From Sodiomyces alkalinus F11 (taxonomy: Eukaryota; Ascomycota; Sordariomycetes; Glomerellales; Plectosphaerellaceae), in NCBI RefSeq assembly GCF_003711515.1, contig NW_021167082.1, positions 178,650 through 242,649 on the forward strand: a stretch of 64,000 nt of DNA. The letters are read 5' to 3'. Below the pieces are notes generated by a model. That model was not told the origin of the DNA and did not search any database. It was given only the letters and a program-made list of their open reading frames with translations. This document shows positions 53,369-64,000 of the stretch, in pieces. How positions within the stretch are numbered: position 1 is the stretch's first letter; each line of letters begins with the position of its first letter. The position numbers and the translations under genes are program-made.

Positions 53369-54990
53369 AAAAGATACTAAATACCGTAATACTTTTAAGA
53401 AGGCTTTTAAGAACCCTAAAAAAGTAGGATACGGGCTTACTAAAAAGGGATATTTCCGGGTCGTTACGTTATATAGCGGAGAAGAACGACTTAAGCATAA
53501 ACTCTCCACCCTACGCACGCGTTTTAGCGTGTGGAAGGAGGCGTATAAGGATAAGCTCGCCGTATTCTATCGTTTTATATAGAACTAAGGCTACGATTAT
53601 CCCGAGACTTAGGACTTAGACCGTATAGTTTTTATTCTAGCCGAGTATCCTAAGGCGAATTAAAGTGTTACCGAAGGTAAAGCCAGAGATATCATTAGGT
53701 AGTATCCCTAGCCTAAGTATATACTAGATATTAATAAGGATATAGTATTATAGGACTAGCCAGACGCTCCGTTTAAGGAATATATTCTAGTATAAGACCC
53801 CGATACTCTCCGTAACTATACGGGTAAATTCGTTAAAACCCCCTAAACCGCTTATACCACTAATACCGCCGACTCTCCTACCGCTATAACTAGCCCTTAT
53901 TCGGCTATATTTATTAACCTAAAGGCCGAGGCTAAGGCGGTAAATACCGCGGTCGCCTTATCGTCTGCTAATATTCCTTAGCCTAAAACACCTAAGAAAC
54001 TAGCGAGCGCGGTAGTCCTAGGCTTTATAGTATAGTATATCCACGACCACGTATACCTTTTTAAGGTAGTATACGATATAGTTACTATAAAAGCCTAAGG
54101 AACTATAGTGTATCCTGACCTCAAGAGGAACCTAGTATAGTACGCTAAATAAACTAATAGGACTAATAAGCTTATCCGGAAGTTTATCTAAGGGCTACCC
54201 ACCGAAAAGGGTAAGGAACCCGCTTATAGTATGCCTATAGTCTAAGAGTTCCTTGCTATAGTTCGTACCGGCGAAAAACCCTTATTTATACTATCTACTA
54301 AGCGCTCGGCCCCCGTTAACTCCGCTACTAAGCACCTAACTAAGCGAGTAATAGGGTCGCCTAATATAGAAAAGGCTATATAAGATATTATTAAGAACTT
54401 CGGCACTAAGCTAAGGATTACGGGTATCTAACCCGCGGAGGAATATATTACTAAGGATAAATAGAGTATTACTATTATTCGCTAGCGTGAACACGCTATC
54501 TACCTCCTAATCCCGGTGGTAAACTTCCTCCTCGCCTAGCTAAAAGATAGGCTTACTAGCGATATTATATAAAACGCGGCGGACCTACCGCTACTACTTA
54601 TAATATAGCGTATAGGAAGAATAATAGCCGTCACGCCGCTCTCCTCCGATAACTAATTAACTAAGGCCCACCGGGATACCCTAGTAAACTTACTTACCTC
54701 CGATTAAGATAAGGCTATCGCTATTATCCGCTACTATATAGCCCTAGAAACTATATAGTCCGGTCGCTTAACTATTAGCCTAAAGATAATATTCGCCGCT
54801 AGTCGCGCGGAAGTTAAAGTATAAGCCGCCGAAATTACCTTAGATAAGGCCGCGCTAGTTCTATAAACACCGCTAACGTAATAGGGAATCCTAATAGATA
54901 TTCCTAAGCCTACTATTAATAAGGATAAGATTACTATACTCGAGTAACTATATAGTTAGGTAGTATAGATACTAAGACTAATAAGTCTTT
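53369..54990 (+). pseudogene. Decayed single ORF of the nested element (gag-like?)
   Basis: One plus-strand frame keeps a protein-like composition over about 540 codons (for example KKAFKNPKKVGYGL, EERLKHKLSTLRTRF, FVKTP, REHAIYLLIPVVNFLLA), broken only by TAA and TAG codons and never by TGA in the stretches I translated. The basic N-terminal part and lack of pol motifs suggest a Gag-like or unknown structural protein. I do not recognise the family. Confidence 0.65.
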
Positions 54991-55331
54991 ACTAGGGAAT
55001 ACGATAAAATACGATAACGGGTTTAGTATATTTATTTCCGTGTATTCTATCTAATTACTCGCTCGCCTTAGGTTTTACTAAAGAACACGGTAGGAAGGAA
55101 GGCCGCGGCGTCGGCTTTATTTTATTTTCTTTTCTTATATCTTATCTTCGCCTAGATAGGCCGTAGATAGTAACGGCAGCGGTCGTTATTAAGGCACCGC
55201 CGTGTAAGAATATTTCCTTTTTATCCTCCCTAACTATACCGCAGTTTACTAGTATAACCGCGACGCGCCTTAAGTAAGGCTATCGTAGTTACCGGGGAAA
55301 GCCCGCGTGATACAGGGCTTTATTACCCGGG

Positions 55332-55696
55332 GTATTTAATACGCCCTAGATTCTACCGGGAATACTAAGGCGTACTACGGAGTACCCTAGCGGTACTATA
55401 GTATAAGCTATAATACCTATAGGGTACGCTATATGTACTTTTAGGGTATACTATAGCTTCCCTAGGGTATAATTAGTGAATACCGGGGAATCCCCCGGGT
55501 TCCTATACGTAGGAGCCAAGGATTCCACGGGGTTTACCCGTAGAATACTTAAGTCCCGGGAGCGCGCCCCCTTAGCTTAGAGAAGATATCTTTATTACAC
55601 CGTATTTTCTATACCTAAAGGTCACCCCTCAAGAAAAGCCTGGCTTATAGGTTCTATAGTACTAGCTAGCCAGGGATTTGCCGGTTAGGTATATTA
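55332..55696 (+). repeat. Nested element, right LTR
   Basis: 365 bp, direct repeat of 50853-51217. Confidence 0.92.
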
Positions 55697-58600
55697 GTAT
55701 TCCCCCTTAGCCTATAACCACCACTTCTGTAATAGGTATAGGCGTGTATCGCGGTAGTGGTTTAACGGAGGCGGGAGATCCTTACGGGTTAAACGCGATA
55801 GGCAGGCGTTAAAGGGAGAGGGATCTATAGTACTAACGCCGATAACGTTACCGTCGTTAATAGCTTACTTCCTCCCGTGTATAGGGTTATAAGTCCTTCT
55901 AGTATTAAAGAACGCCTTTTAGGTATTATTATTCCATACCTTCTTAGTCGTGTATAGGCTTATAATAGTTCTCGCGATAGATAGGCGCGCGGCCGATAGG
56001 TGTACGGCTAACAGGCACCCCCTAAGGGTATCTATAGCTATCCGTTAGTAGTTATTGTATTCTTCTACCTTAGCGCCCCTAACTACCGCTAGCGCTATAA
56101 GGAACGCGCGCGTAGGATCTTCCGGGGATATTAGAGGCGTGGGAAACAGTTTAAACCTCGTAGTGGTAAACCGTAAAGTGTCCGTAGTAATAGCGGTAGC
56201 CTCTTCCGTAGTAATAGCGGTAGCCTCTTCCTAGCCTATAATAATAGCGGTATTATTACCTTCGCCCGTAGTAATAGCAGTAGTATAGTCTTCTTCTATA
56301 GTAATAGTAGTGTCCATAGTAATAGCGGTAGCGTTAGAGTTATAAGGTTCTAAATCTATAGCCTAAGTATTAGGCTATAGATTTAGAACCTCGTAACAAG
56401 TAATATAGTCTATAGTAGTAGTAATAGCCTCTTTTATAGTAATAGCGATAGCCTCGCCTTTATCCATAGTAATAGTGGTAGTGTTAGAGTCTTCCGACTT
56501 GAGATCTAATACGTTTACGGCTATGCCCCTTAATAGTAGCCTATTCGCGGTCTTATTAGATTAGGTAATACGGATAGATAATAGGCGTTCCCTGATTTCC
56601 TTAGCGGAAGCTATAGCTTATAGCGTTTTAATCCTGCCTTAAACTATCTCGTCTTCGTTAAAGACCACGTCTCTTAGAGTGATAATATCCGTTAGGTATA
56701 GTAGCTAAATACGGAAGCTATTTAAGAATTAGTATCCGATATAATAACCGATCTATACCTTTGGTTCTAGCCTTTATAGGCGGTTTCTTTTAGCTTAAGT
56801 ATCGCGCGTTTTTATAAAGGCTTTATAGCCGTAAGCTTATAAGTGTATAAGGTTAGATTAACGGCTGTATAGGCCTTTGTATAGCGTTCGCTAGTCGTTA
56901 ATATATCGTGGCGTCTTATTATATAGATATATAATAGTCTTAAAGATCTTAGGCTAGATAGATATAGGCAGATTAGCTCTAATCCTTATAGCCCTCGCCC
57001 TTCTCTTAACGATACCTTTAATCCGTTCTATAACGCCGTTTTAATCCTATAAGTATAGTACCGACGGTTAGCCTTTTACCCCCTTAGTAGCGAGGAAAGT
57101 AAAGATTTCTAGGTGCTAAAATAACTTAGAATTAGCCCGCAGAACTCGTGGCCTAATATCGAATGAGGTCTTAAATAGGGTAAAAACGTCTTTTAACGCG
57201 TGCAGAATAAAGCCTTAGTCTTTTTTCTATAGGTAGTAATCCTACGTATAATCTATGTGTATATCTATAATAAATATAATAGACTTATATAGGCCGCCTA
57301 GCGATTCCGACTCTTCTAGATCGTGAAAATTAATAGCTAAGGCCTCTCCGGGCTTTAACTGATAAAAGGATAGTATCCACTGAATCTATATAGGCACTTA
57401 TAATTATCTACACGCGTTATAGTCCGTTATATAAGGTCCTTTTATCTTTACCCCCTAAGTGGCGTCGACGATCTTTACGAGAGTATCGGTACCGTAGTAG
57501 CCGAGGCGTTTATACTACCGTTATACTATAGTCTTCTACGGTTACCGCGGTTATCGTGATCTTCTATACGGATTATCGCGGGGGTGCCTTACTAAGACCG
57601 CGAACGTAGTGGCGGCCGTGGCTTCCGCGCGCTCGATTATATACTAGCCGTGGATATCTAGTAGCTTATAGATAGGCCGGTTATCGGCGGAGCTAATAAT
57701 AGTATCGTTTACGGTATCCTAGCGGTAACCTTATAGACGTAGCTAGCGTTCCGAGACTATATTAGTAATGAATTCCTTATAGTATACGACGTTATAGAGG
57801 CGTAGTAGCCTCTTTATACCTAATAAGGATTATATACGTAGCTTAACGTCTCTGTATCCGAGGATAGAAGCCTTATAAGTACCCACTTAAAGGGATAATA
57901 AAGTATCTATAGGTATTCTAATAGCCGTAAAACGGCCTTAATTATTAAAGATATAGATTAATAATCCTAAGTCTAGGATTGCGTAGTATAATAGCGCTCT
58001 AGCTTAGTTAATAGAAAGAGATACCCCATATTCTTATCATAATCTTAATAGTATTATCGTATAAAGGCGCGCTACCCTCTTATCTTACGAGGGGTAGACG
58101 CCTAGCCGTATACTCACGGTAATGGAAAGGTCTTTTAAAACTATACTTACGGATAGAGTGGTAACCCCCCGATTCTATTAGTGCGGTGTAGTAGTTATAA
58201 TAGGCGTAGTATTATAGAGTTAATTTTCCTAGACTTCCTTTATTTTATTAACGATAATAGCCCCTAAGGCTTCCCGCCTTTTCTATATCGCGGTGTCCAC
58301 GCGGCTTTTAAAACTATAGTTACGTATCTTCTTTTCTATAACCTTTATAATATCTTCGCGGCCGCGCTAGGTATAAAGGCATATATCCGGCTTTACGTAC
58401 TAATAGGCGGCGGTAGTATAGGGGTTCTTATATATCTTATAAGGCCTCCTTATTACGGGAGGGATAGCCTTTACGGATATATTACTATAAGGACGCTTCT
58501 TATTATCTTTATTATTAGTAGTATCCTTAGCATCGGGGAGGTTTCTAAGGGTATTAAAGGTGTCTCTCCCGACTCTAGGCTTTATAGCGGAGGATTATAG

Positions 58601-59717
58601 GCTTTTTGTATTACTAAGAACCGCCCTTAAAGCCTTTACGAAGTCGTTAATCATTAGCTTATTTTCCGTAATCTTATCGTAGTTATTTACTAGGTAGTTA
58701 TTACCCTATTCTTAGGCGATAAGTCTAAAGGCTTTTAACGCGTTCTCTACTTAATAGTCCGTGCTTATAGCTCTAAAACGCCCATATATTTATAGTGTAT
58801 TATCGCTATTTTCTAGCTTATAACCTAGCCGTCTATATCCTTAGGTATAGCCTTTTTAAGCGTAGTATATTATCGATATAGGACTAAGGCTTCCTTACGG
58901 AGGTCTATAGGGGTTAGTCCTACGTGCGCGTTTAGGAGAGTAATCTAAGCCTGTAGGTTATTTACGGTATTATCCTATAACTAGGCGAGGAGGTTATATA
59001 ATATAGTATAGATAGTCTCTTTAATATAGGAGCGTACCTTATTAAACTCCTTCTACTATATATTATAGTCTGCCTTTTCCTCGCGGTATACGCGGCGATC
59101 TTATAGGTAGCGTGTATACCCCTTTTTAAAGAGGTCGTTAATAGACATAGGCGTCCTAGTTATTAGTTCTTTCGTTACGGCCGTAGTCGTAACCTTCCGG
59201 CGGGCGGCCGTCTTTTTCTTACCGGCGGCCGTAGCCGCTATAATAGTACCGGCGTCTATAGCGTCCATAGCCTTATCGTCCTTTAGCGTGATAGTGGAGG
59301 ACGGAGTAACCGTAGCCTCCTCCGCTATATTAGGGTCTACGGCGAGGGCCTTATATTTACGGACGTTAGGCGGCGTAGGTATAGGGAGGAGATACGCGTT
59401 AGCCTCTTTATCGCTTAGCTTTAGATTAGAATAGTTATCCTAGTAGGAGGCAGATTTACCGCGTATAGCGTACTCCTATACTACCTAATCCCTTTAGTTA
59501 ATAAGGGTAGTAGCGGCCGCCTTTTATTCGGCGTTAAATATATTAGAAGATATCTTTACTAGTTTATCGGTTAGTTAATTAATAGGTAGGTTAATTAATC
59601 TCTTAATTACTCTAATTAGGTTAATAGTAGTTATTTAAGAGTGCTTATATAAACGTGATTACTTTTATAGTAGAATAGGGGTAGCCTTATTAATATCTAT
59701 TATTTAGGCGTTATAAA
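55697..59717 (-). pseudogene. Copia gag, protease and integrase remnant
   Basis: The 5' half of the outer element in minus-strand sense. Protein-like minus-strand frames with many TAA/TAG stops are present throughout; near 59400 a gag-like stretch includes LKLSDKEANAYLL. The order relative to RT implies integrase at about 55700-58400, but I could not place its HHCC or DDE residues with confidence. At 56175-56340 a plus-strand GTAATAGCGGTAGCCTCTTC-type repeat occurs in about six to eight imperfect copies. Confidence 0.65.
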
Positions 59718-59730
59718 CCGGGCTTATAAC
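59718..59730 (-). other. Primer-binding site for half initiator tRNA-Met (mutated)
   Basis: Immediately inside the 5' LTR (minus sense) the sequence reads GTTATAAGCCCGG. It matches, with one G-to-A change, GTTATGAGCCC, the complement of the anticodon arm of initiator tRNA-Met. This is the half-tRNA primer used by Drosophila copia and relatives. Confidence 0.7.
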
Positions 59731-60006
59731 TATCGTACGTTAAAAGGCACTTAGATAATTAACTTAGTAGAGTAGAAATATTATATATATATATATTATA
59801 TTAAGTTATATCTATATAAGTCTCTTATGCCCTTAATTTAGGTGGTAAAGACTCTATTATAGATATTATATTATTTAGATCCTATCCGGTCTTTTCCGGT
59901 ATCCGCCCCTATTATATCCTAATACCCGAGGTCCGAAGCCCTTAGTTAGGGAGTGGATCCCCCCTGGATCCCCTATAGACCACGTCGTGGTCCTGCCTAT
60001 ACGATA
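59731..60006 (-). repeat. Outer copia element, LTR (5' in element sense)
   Basis: 276 bp, direct repeat of 48786-49059. Its outer terminal CA is changed to TA. A (TA)n stretch replaces the (GT)n stretch of the other copy, again the C-to-T direction. Confidence 0.93.
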
Positions 60007-60340
60007 TTTCCCTATACAAACACCGTTCGTTTGATAAGTCCCCACCCTACCCAATCGGACGCCCCCCCTTTCGGACACCACTTTACACTAAAACACTGCT
60101 TTTTAGACCCCTGCTATTTTATTCTATAAAATAGTAAATATTGTAAAAATAAAACCCTAGATAAATGAAAAATCTAGGACTAATATTCTCTTTAAAGTTT
60201 TAACATAGGTCTAGCAGAAGAGCTATAATATAGCTTAGAAGTTAGGACTTAATTATTTATTTATTTTAGTATATGTTTTCTTAGTAACTTGGAATATAAC
60301 TAAGAATATTTATAATAGATTACTTCCTTTTCCACACAAA
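60007..60340. other. AT-rich flank with a possible DNA-transposon end
   Basis: Right target duplication TTTCC, then a GC-rich motif CACCGTTCGTTTGATAAGTC near 60021 that resembles ends of fungal pogo-like elements, followed by AT-rich DNA. No matching second end was found. Confidence 0.35.
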
Positions 60341-60341
60341 G

Positions 60342-60460
60342 CCCTCCTACAACAACAGCCCTCCTACAACAACAGCCCTCCTACAACAACAGCCCTCCTA
60401 CAACAACAGCCCTCCTACAACAACAGCCCTCCTACAACAACAGCCCTCCTATAATAATAG
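60342..60460. repeat. 17-bp minisatellite CCCTCCTACAACAACAG, 7 copies
   Basis: Six near-identical tandem units and a last one in which the three C residues of the CAACAACAG part have become T (CCCTCCTATAATAATAG). Confidence 0.95.
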
Positions 60461-60489
60461 CAGAGGTAAGCAGAGTCCTTCCACTTCGT

Positions 60490-60770
60490 GATAAAAAGCT
60501 GACTTCTTCCACAGCAAGACTTCTTCCAGGACTTCTTTCAGGAACCAGGACTTCTTCCACAGCAGGACTTCTTCCAAGACTTTTTCTTTTTCCAGGGCTT
60601 CTTCCAGGGACCAGGACTTCTTCCACAGTAGCAGAGGTAGGTAGATCTCTTCCACGATACCGTGACGAAAAGCTGACTTCTTCTATATAGCAGAACTTCT
60701 TCCATATAGCAGAACTTCTTCCATATAGCAGTGCCTCTTCTATATAGCAGGACCCCTTCCATAGCAATAG
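60490..60770. repeat. Complex minisatellite based on (AG)ACTTCTTCCA
   Basis: An irregular array of GACTTCTTCCA units with variable spacers (CAGGA, TATAGCAGA, AAGA), including a 19-bp sub-array AACTTCTTCCATATAGCAG at about 60690-60730. A Lys/Glu/Leu/Trp-rich frame stays open on the minus strand through the array, but this looks like a by-product of the repeat. Confidence 0.8.
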
Positions 60771-60859
60771 TATCCGTGAACGTATTTCAGGACCAGGACT
60801 TCTTAGTTTTACTAGGTAGTATAGGCAGGCATAGATACGCAGTCTAATTAATCGCATTT

Positions 60860-63729
60860 ATATATATTCATACAAATTTTACACTAGTAATATATCTTAT
60901 CCGTACTTACGTCTTATTAGCTATACTAACTACCTCCGGGCCAAAAGTTAGGATAGTCTGATATCCAAGGATAGCCACACATCTTGTCGATATAAACGGA
61001 GCAATGATAGGCTATAATCCAAGGACAACTAACGCCTAGTGACTCCCGGTAAGGTACGAATAATAGCATCTAGAGAACTTGGCACTTGCAACGGGCTAGG
61101 GAAAGGATGCTCCTCTACGCGCTCCCCTGAGGACTGACCGGTCCCTTCCGCCTACAGAATAAGAGAGTTATTCCTGGGGTGCATATAGCGAAGCCAGTTT
61201 GTTTTGTCTTTTTGTCCATGAAGTCGGTTTAACAATCTTATTTGCGGCTAGTGGGATGATCGCCGCCAAGGCACAACCCGCGTATGTACACAGTACAACG
61301 ACGTTGTATTCGAACAGACAGATAAGGTAGGTAATATAACATTAAAACCGCGATCTGCGCGAATAGGAGCATGGACAGGACGGAATGAGATTAATGACTA
61401 GGCCTCCCCGGAAATGCCAGGCTTGGCCGGCGTTGTAGGACGTCCTCGGTATCTCTCGCCTTGTGGACGAATTTAGCCAGTATTCAATCACGATACCGAG
61501 TACACATAAGGTACTCAGTATATTCTAAGTCTCATCGGGAGACACCTCGTCGTTCAATCCTATCTGTATTGGTGATTTCATGATTTCCTAATACTACCTC
61601 CGGAGTGAACGAGAAGGCATCTCTGCGACGTACTACAGCCACCAAAAGTTACGCCCGACAGCTTGGGACGGGTTGCCAAGCCACCCCTGACATGCCCCTG
61701 GCGTTCCTGGCGTTCCTGGCGTTGATCATGGTCACAGGGGAGAGTGCAGCTGACCAATAGGGTAAAACAGCCATGGATGGGTCAGGTGCCTGCCCCCCTC
61801 TTGTCCCCAGATTTGGCGCTCCAAGCTGCCCCTCGTCATTTCCCCCGAAGCACGCTACTACTTGGCGTTTGCCTTTCACTCGTCCTCGTCGCCGCGAATA
61901 GCTTGTCTAAAACACTGCAGAAAACACTACTCAATACTTCGTAGTACAATCAAATTCATGACGCTCGAAAAACTTGGTTCCCCTCGGGAGCACTCGCATC
62001 GTAGTATGATACCAAGTGTTTGTGGTTGTGGTCATGTTTGTCTTCTCGCTACCTGAGTATCCGCATGAACATGTACACGGACACCAATCCTTGTGTGTCG
62101 TGGGTAAAGGTACGGTAGTAACTTGTAAGCAACTTGGACAAAAATGGACTGAAAGGCTCAACCACGAGTCCAACACCATATCATACTACATGTACCGTTA
62201 CTGCTGAATTAATTCACAAGAGAGGCGGCGACCCAACATTCTGCGGCGCATCTTGAGGGATCTTCTAGGCACTTGCCGCCTACGTTATAAGACCACATGA
62301 AAAATAGCATGGCAATATCTGACAGAACATGAGAATTGCAGAAATGGTTTATCGAAAGGTACACGTACGTAGGGAGCAGTTAAAGTCGATGAATTAGGTC
62401 ATGTTCCACGCCTTCGAATACAATGTATACCACCGTTGCATTCTCAAGGGGCTTTCACCGTTCGTCACAACCGGGTGTGGCGGCACAACACCCCTGTCAT
62501 ATGGACCCTGAGTCTTGGCTTTCTGTGTACCCCTTAAATTACCCGTTCTCTTCTTCCCTAGTCCTATGCTTAATGGCGGTCGTGCCTTTGCGACCAAGAG
62601 TCTTGGCGTGTGATGTCCCGCTATCTGTAATTACTCCGTACACCCCTTTCGATATTCCTGGCTTCCTCGTGTGGGTGAAGTACCGAGACGGCCACCGCGT
62701 CTTCTGCATCTTTCTGCGCCTCCTGCTACCCCCGGTGTGTGTACTAATCACTGGGACGTTCCTTCCCTGAAGTTACCACTTCTCCTCTCTTCCTTCCCAC
62801 GCCTGCCCGTTTCACTCGCCCTTTTTCTCGTGACTTCCGTCGCCCCTTCCACCTTCCACTTTCCACCTTCCAACCTCTCAACTTTGACGTGTTGAAATCT
62901 TCGTTCGTGTTTCTTACTCTCGTTTCTGTCGGAACCGCTCATTCTTCGACTATTCTCCCTTGTGCGCCACCTCTCGAGTTACCGTACTTGACACTCATTC
63001 TCTCTCCCATTCTCAACACTCCTTCAGATCCCTTTTCCTGTAAATACAACCTCACCCCTCCACTCCCTAGGGGCTTGGTCTGATCCGCTCCTTGGTCCTC
63101 GAACTCACTCGTCCACTCGTGTTGATCGCATTCATTTCGCCCATACTCAGAAACAGTTTTTTTCTTTTCTTTTTTTCCAGCGCGACGAGAACAGTTGATT
63201 CGACCTTGGGTCAGCCTGATCACCCTCGCATAACTGGCTCTCTGCTGGTTTTTCGCCATCCAACTTTTGCCGACCTTCGTTTTTCACCCCCTCCTGGGCC
63301 CAGGCGACTCATTCCAGAGCAACGTCCATTGATTATCCTCCGGTGTGATTCTTCGTCTCATATCAGAGAGCAACAACTGCAACCCAACGACGGTCTACTC
63401 TGAGCCACGTGGAATACTGATTCCGCAAGTCAGTCTCATCTAAGGCTTTATATCAACTTTGCCCACGACAGAGATACGAACAAGCCCTTGCAAGGCAACC
63501 ACTCTTATTCACCAGGCCTCGAGTGTTCGTCTCCAACTGGCCAGAGGTCTCTCTTTGTCCACGGACCGGAAACCAACTCCTAAGGGTACGCTGTCGTGAC
63601 ATACTCTACGGGCAGGACCCCGACATTCATCACGACACTGGCCCTTGTTTTGTTGTTCGAGCTCGTCGCACGGGACAGTACGCTTCATCCGTTTCCATCA
63701 CCATTTTCCAGATTCCTCTGCCCGTCGCA
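60860..63729. other. Gene-poor region and upstream DNA of the DUF1996 gene
   Basis: From 60860 to about 62400 nothing recognisable. From about 62750 the sequence becomes C/T-rich and is probably promoter and leader of the gene starting at 63730. Short open frames here have no recognisable domain. Confidence 0.5.
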
Positions 63730-64000
63730 ATGAATCTTCTACAGTTCGCTCTGCTGGTGGCCCCCCTGGCCCTGAAGGCCGAGGCATTCTTCCGTATGGA
63801 ATGCCAGGGTCGGGTTGCCCTTGGCAGAATTGATCCTATTGTTTCTCCTGGAGAGCCGGCTCTGCATGTTCACTCTATTCACGGCTCGTCTGGTAAGTGC
63901 TCACAACGGTTCTTCCCGCATTTGTCTTTTTTTTTCTTTTTTTTTTTCTTGTTTCTACACTCCGGCGGCTACTAAACCAGATTGATAGGAATCTCCATGC
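63730..64000 (+). CDS. Secreted DUF1996-type protein, 5' end only
   Basis: Exon 1 (63730-63892) starts at an ATG and encodes a signal peptide (MNLLQFALLVAPLALKAEA) followed by FRMECQGRVALGRIDPIVSPG and HVHSIHGSSG; the FRMEC-GR-LARIDPIVSPG-HVHxIHGS pattern marks the start of the DUF1996 domain of fungal secreted and wall-associated proteins. The 96-bp intron has donor GTAAGT, a T-rich middle, branch CTACTAAAC and most likely acceptor GATAG (63987-63988), giving GISM as the next residues. A closer AG at 63979-63980 would be only five bases from the branch site. The window ends after 12 bases of exon 2. Biochemical function of the domain is not known to me. Confidence 0.85.

Larger units (their letters stand above)
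50853..55696 (+). mobile_element. Nested non-autonomous LTR retroelement (4.8 kb)
   Basis: Two 365-bp direct repeats, 50853-51217 and 55332-55696, flank a 4.1-kb interior that sits inside the copia element and separates its integrase from its RT. The interior has no recognisable RT or integrase. It holds an untranslatable 5' leader with tandem motifs (51230-53340) and one long decayed frame on the plus strand (about 53369-54990). AGTAT occurs at both outer edges (50852-50856 and 55696-55700) and may be the target duplication, but it overlaps the LTR ends so the exact boundary is uncertain. Confidence 0.85.
48786..60006 (-). mobile_element. Ty1/copia LTR retrotransposon, RIP-degraded, interrupted by a second element
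   Basis: Bounded by LTRs 48786-49059 and 59731-60006 and by the 5-bp target duplication TTTCC (48781-48785 and 60007-60011). Coding sense is the minus strand. Reading 5' to 3', a gag-like region lies at about 59600-58600, integrase-side sequence probably fills 58500-55700, reverse transcriptase lies at 50850-49900 and RNase H at 49740-49660. The RT catalytic block reads FYVNDIGLIYH near 50340, where copia elements have YVDD. The RNase H block reads TESELLAL followed by AAKET. The Pol order INT-RT-RH is the copia order. Many in-frame TAA/TAG codons and strong AT bias make it inactive. A 4.8-kb element is inserted between integrase and RT. Confidence 0.9.

Noticed and set aside
60021..60070. 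End of a pogo-like DNA transposon
   Set aside because: Only one end could be seen and the match is from memory; no partner inverted repeat found downstream.
60432..60857. Lys/Glu/Trp-rich minus-strand frame
   Set aside because: It is produced by the underlying ACTTCTTCCA repeat; no start context or conserved segment.
62423..62770. 115-codon plus-strand frame
   Set aside because: No domain, no homologous-looking block, and it lies in leader-like pyrimidine-rich DNA.

Overview
The window is nuclear DNA of a filamentous ascomycete, most likely a Sordariomycete. Protein genes are GC-rich with short introns (mostly 54-160 bp) and CTAAC-type branch sites. Conserved genes read as fungal orthologues (SmD3, UBC7-type E2, NNT, DPP4, RecQ). 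A 12-kb AT-rich block of dead retroelements has the stop-codon pattern of repeat-induced point mutation (RIP). The species cannot be fixed from sequence alone.

Layout: 0.27-5.75 kb (-) is a decayed NLR-like gene (fungal STAND N-domain, NACHT, ankyrin repeats) with at least eight disabling lesions. 6.2-9.3 kb: eIF2B delta (+), a 90-residue inner-membrane-type protein (-) and tRNA-Val(CAC) (+). 11.3-15.1 kb: five-exon mitochondrial NAD(P) transhydrogenase (+). 16.3-20.9 kb: F-box protein (+) tail-to-tail with a nine-exon RecQ helicase (-). 21.5-23.9 kb: secreted dipeptidyl peptidase IV (-). 25.2-26.3 kb: small AT-rich island.

28.7-47.5 kb is a dense housekeeping stretch: atypical kinase-like protein (+), conserved coiled-coil protein (-), ICln/Lot5-type protein (+), 1103-residue single-pass membrane protein (-), SmD3 (+), mitochondrial Mmc1-like protein (-), UBC7-type E2 (+), auxilin/Swa2-like J protein (-), Kgd4/Ymr31-like subunit (+) and a CSxxGG octapeptide-repeat protein (-). 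Neighbours are mostly head-to-head or tail-to-tail.

48.3-60.0 kb holds mobile DNA. A 429-bp element with 110-bp terminal inverted repeats and a 10-bp target duplication sits beside an 11.2-kb Ty1/copia element (- strand; LTRs 48786-49059 and 59731-60006; TTTCC target duplication). A second LTR element of 4.8 kb (365-bp LTRs) is inserted in it between integrase and reverse transcriptase. Both are heavily mutated. Minisatellites follow at 60.3-60.8 kb, then gene-poor DNA, then the 5' end of a secreted DUF1996-type gene cut by the window edge.

There is no obvious metabolic cluster. The least ordinary items are the decayed NLR, the nested and mutated retroelements, two GC-AG introns sharing a GCACGT donor, the glutamate tract inside a kinase-like fold, and the CSxxGG repeat protein.
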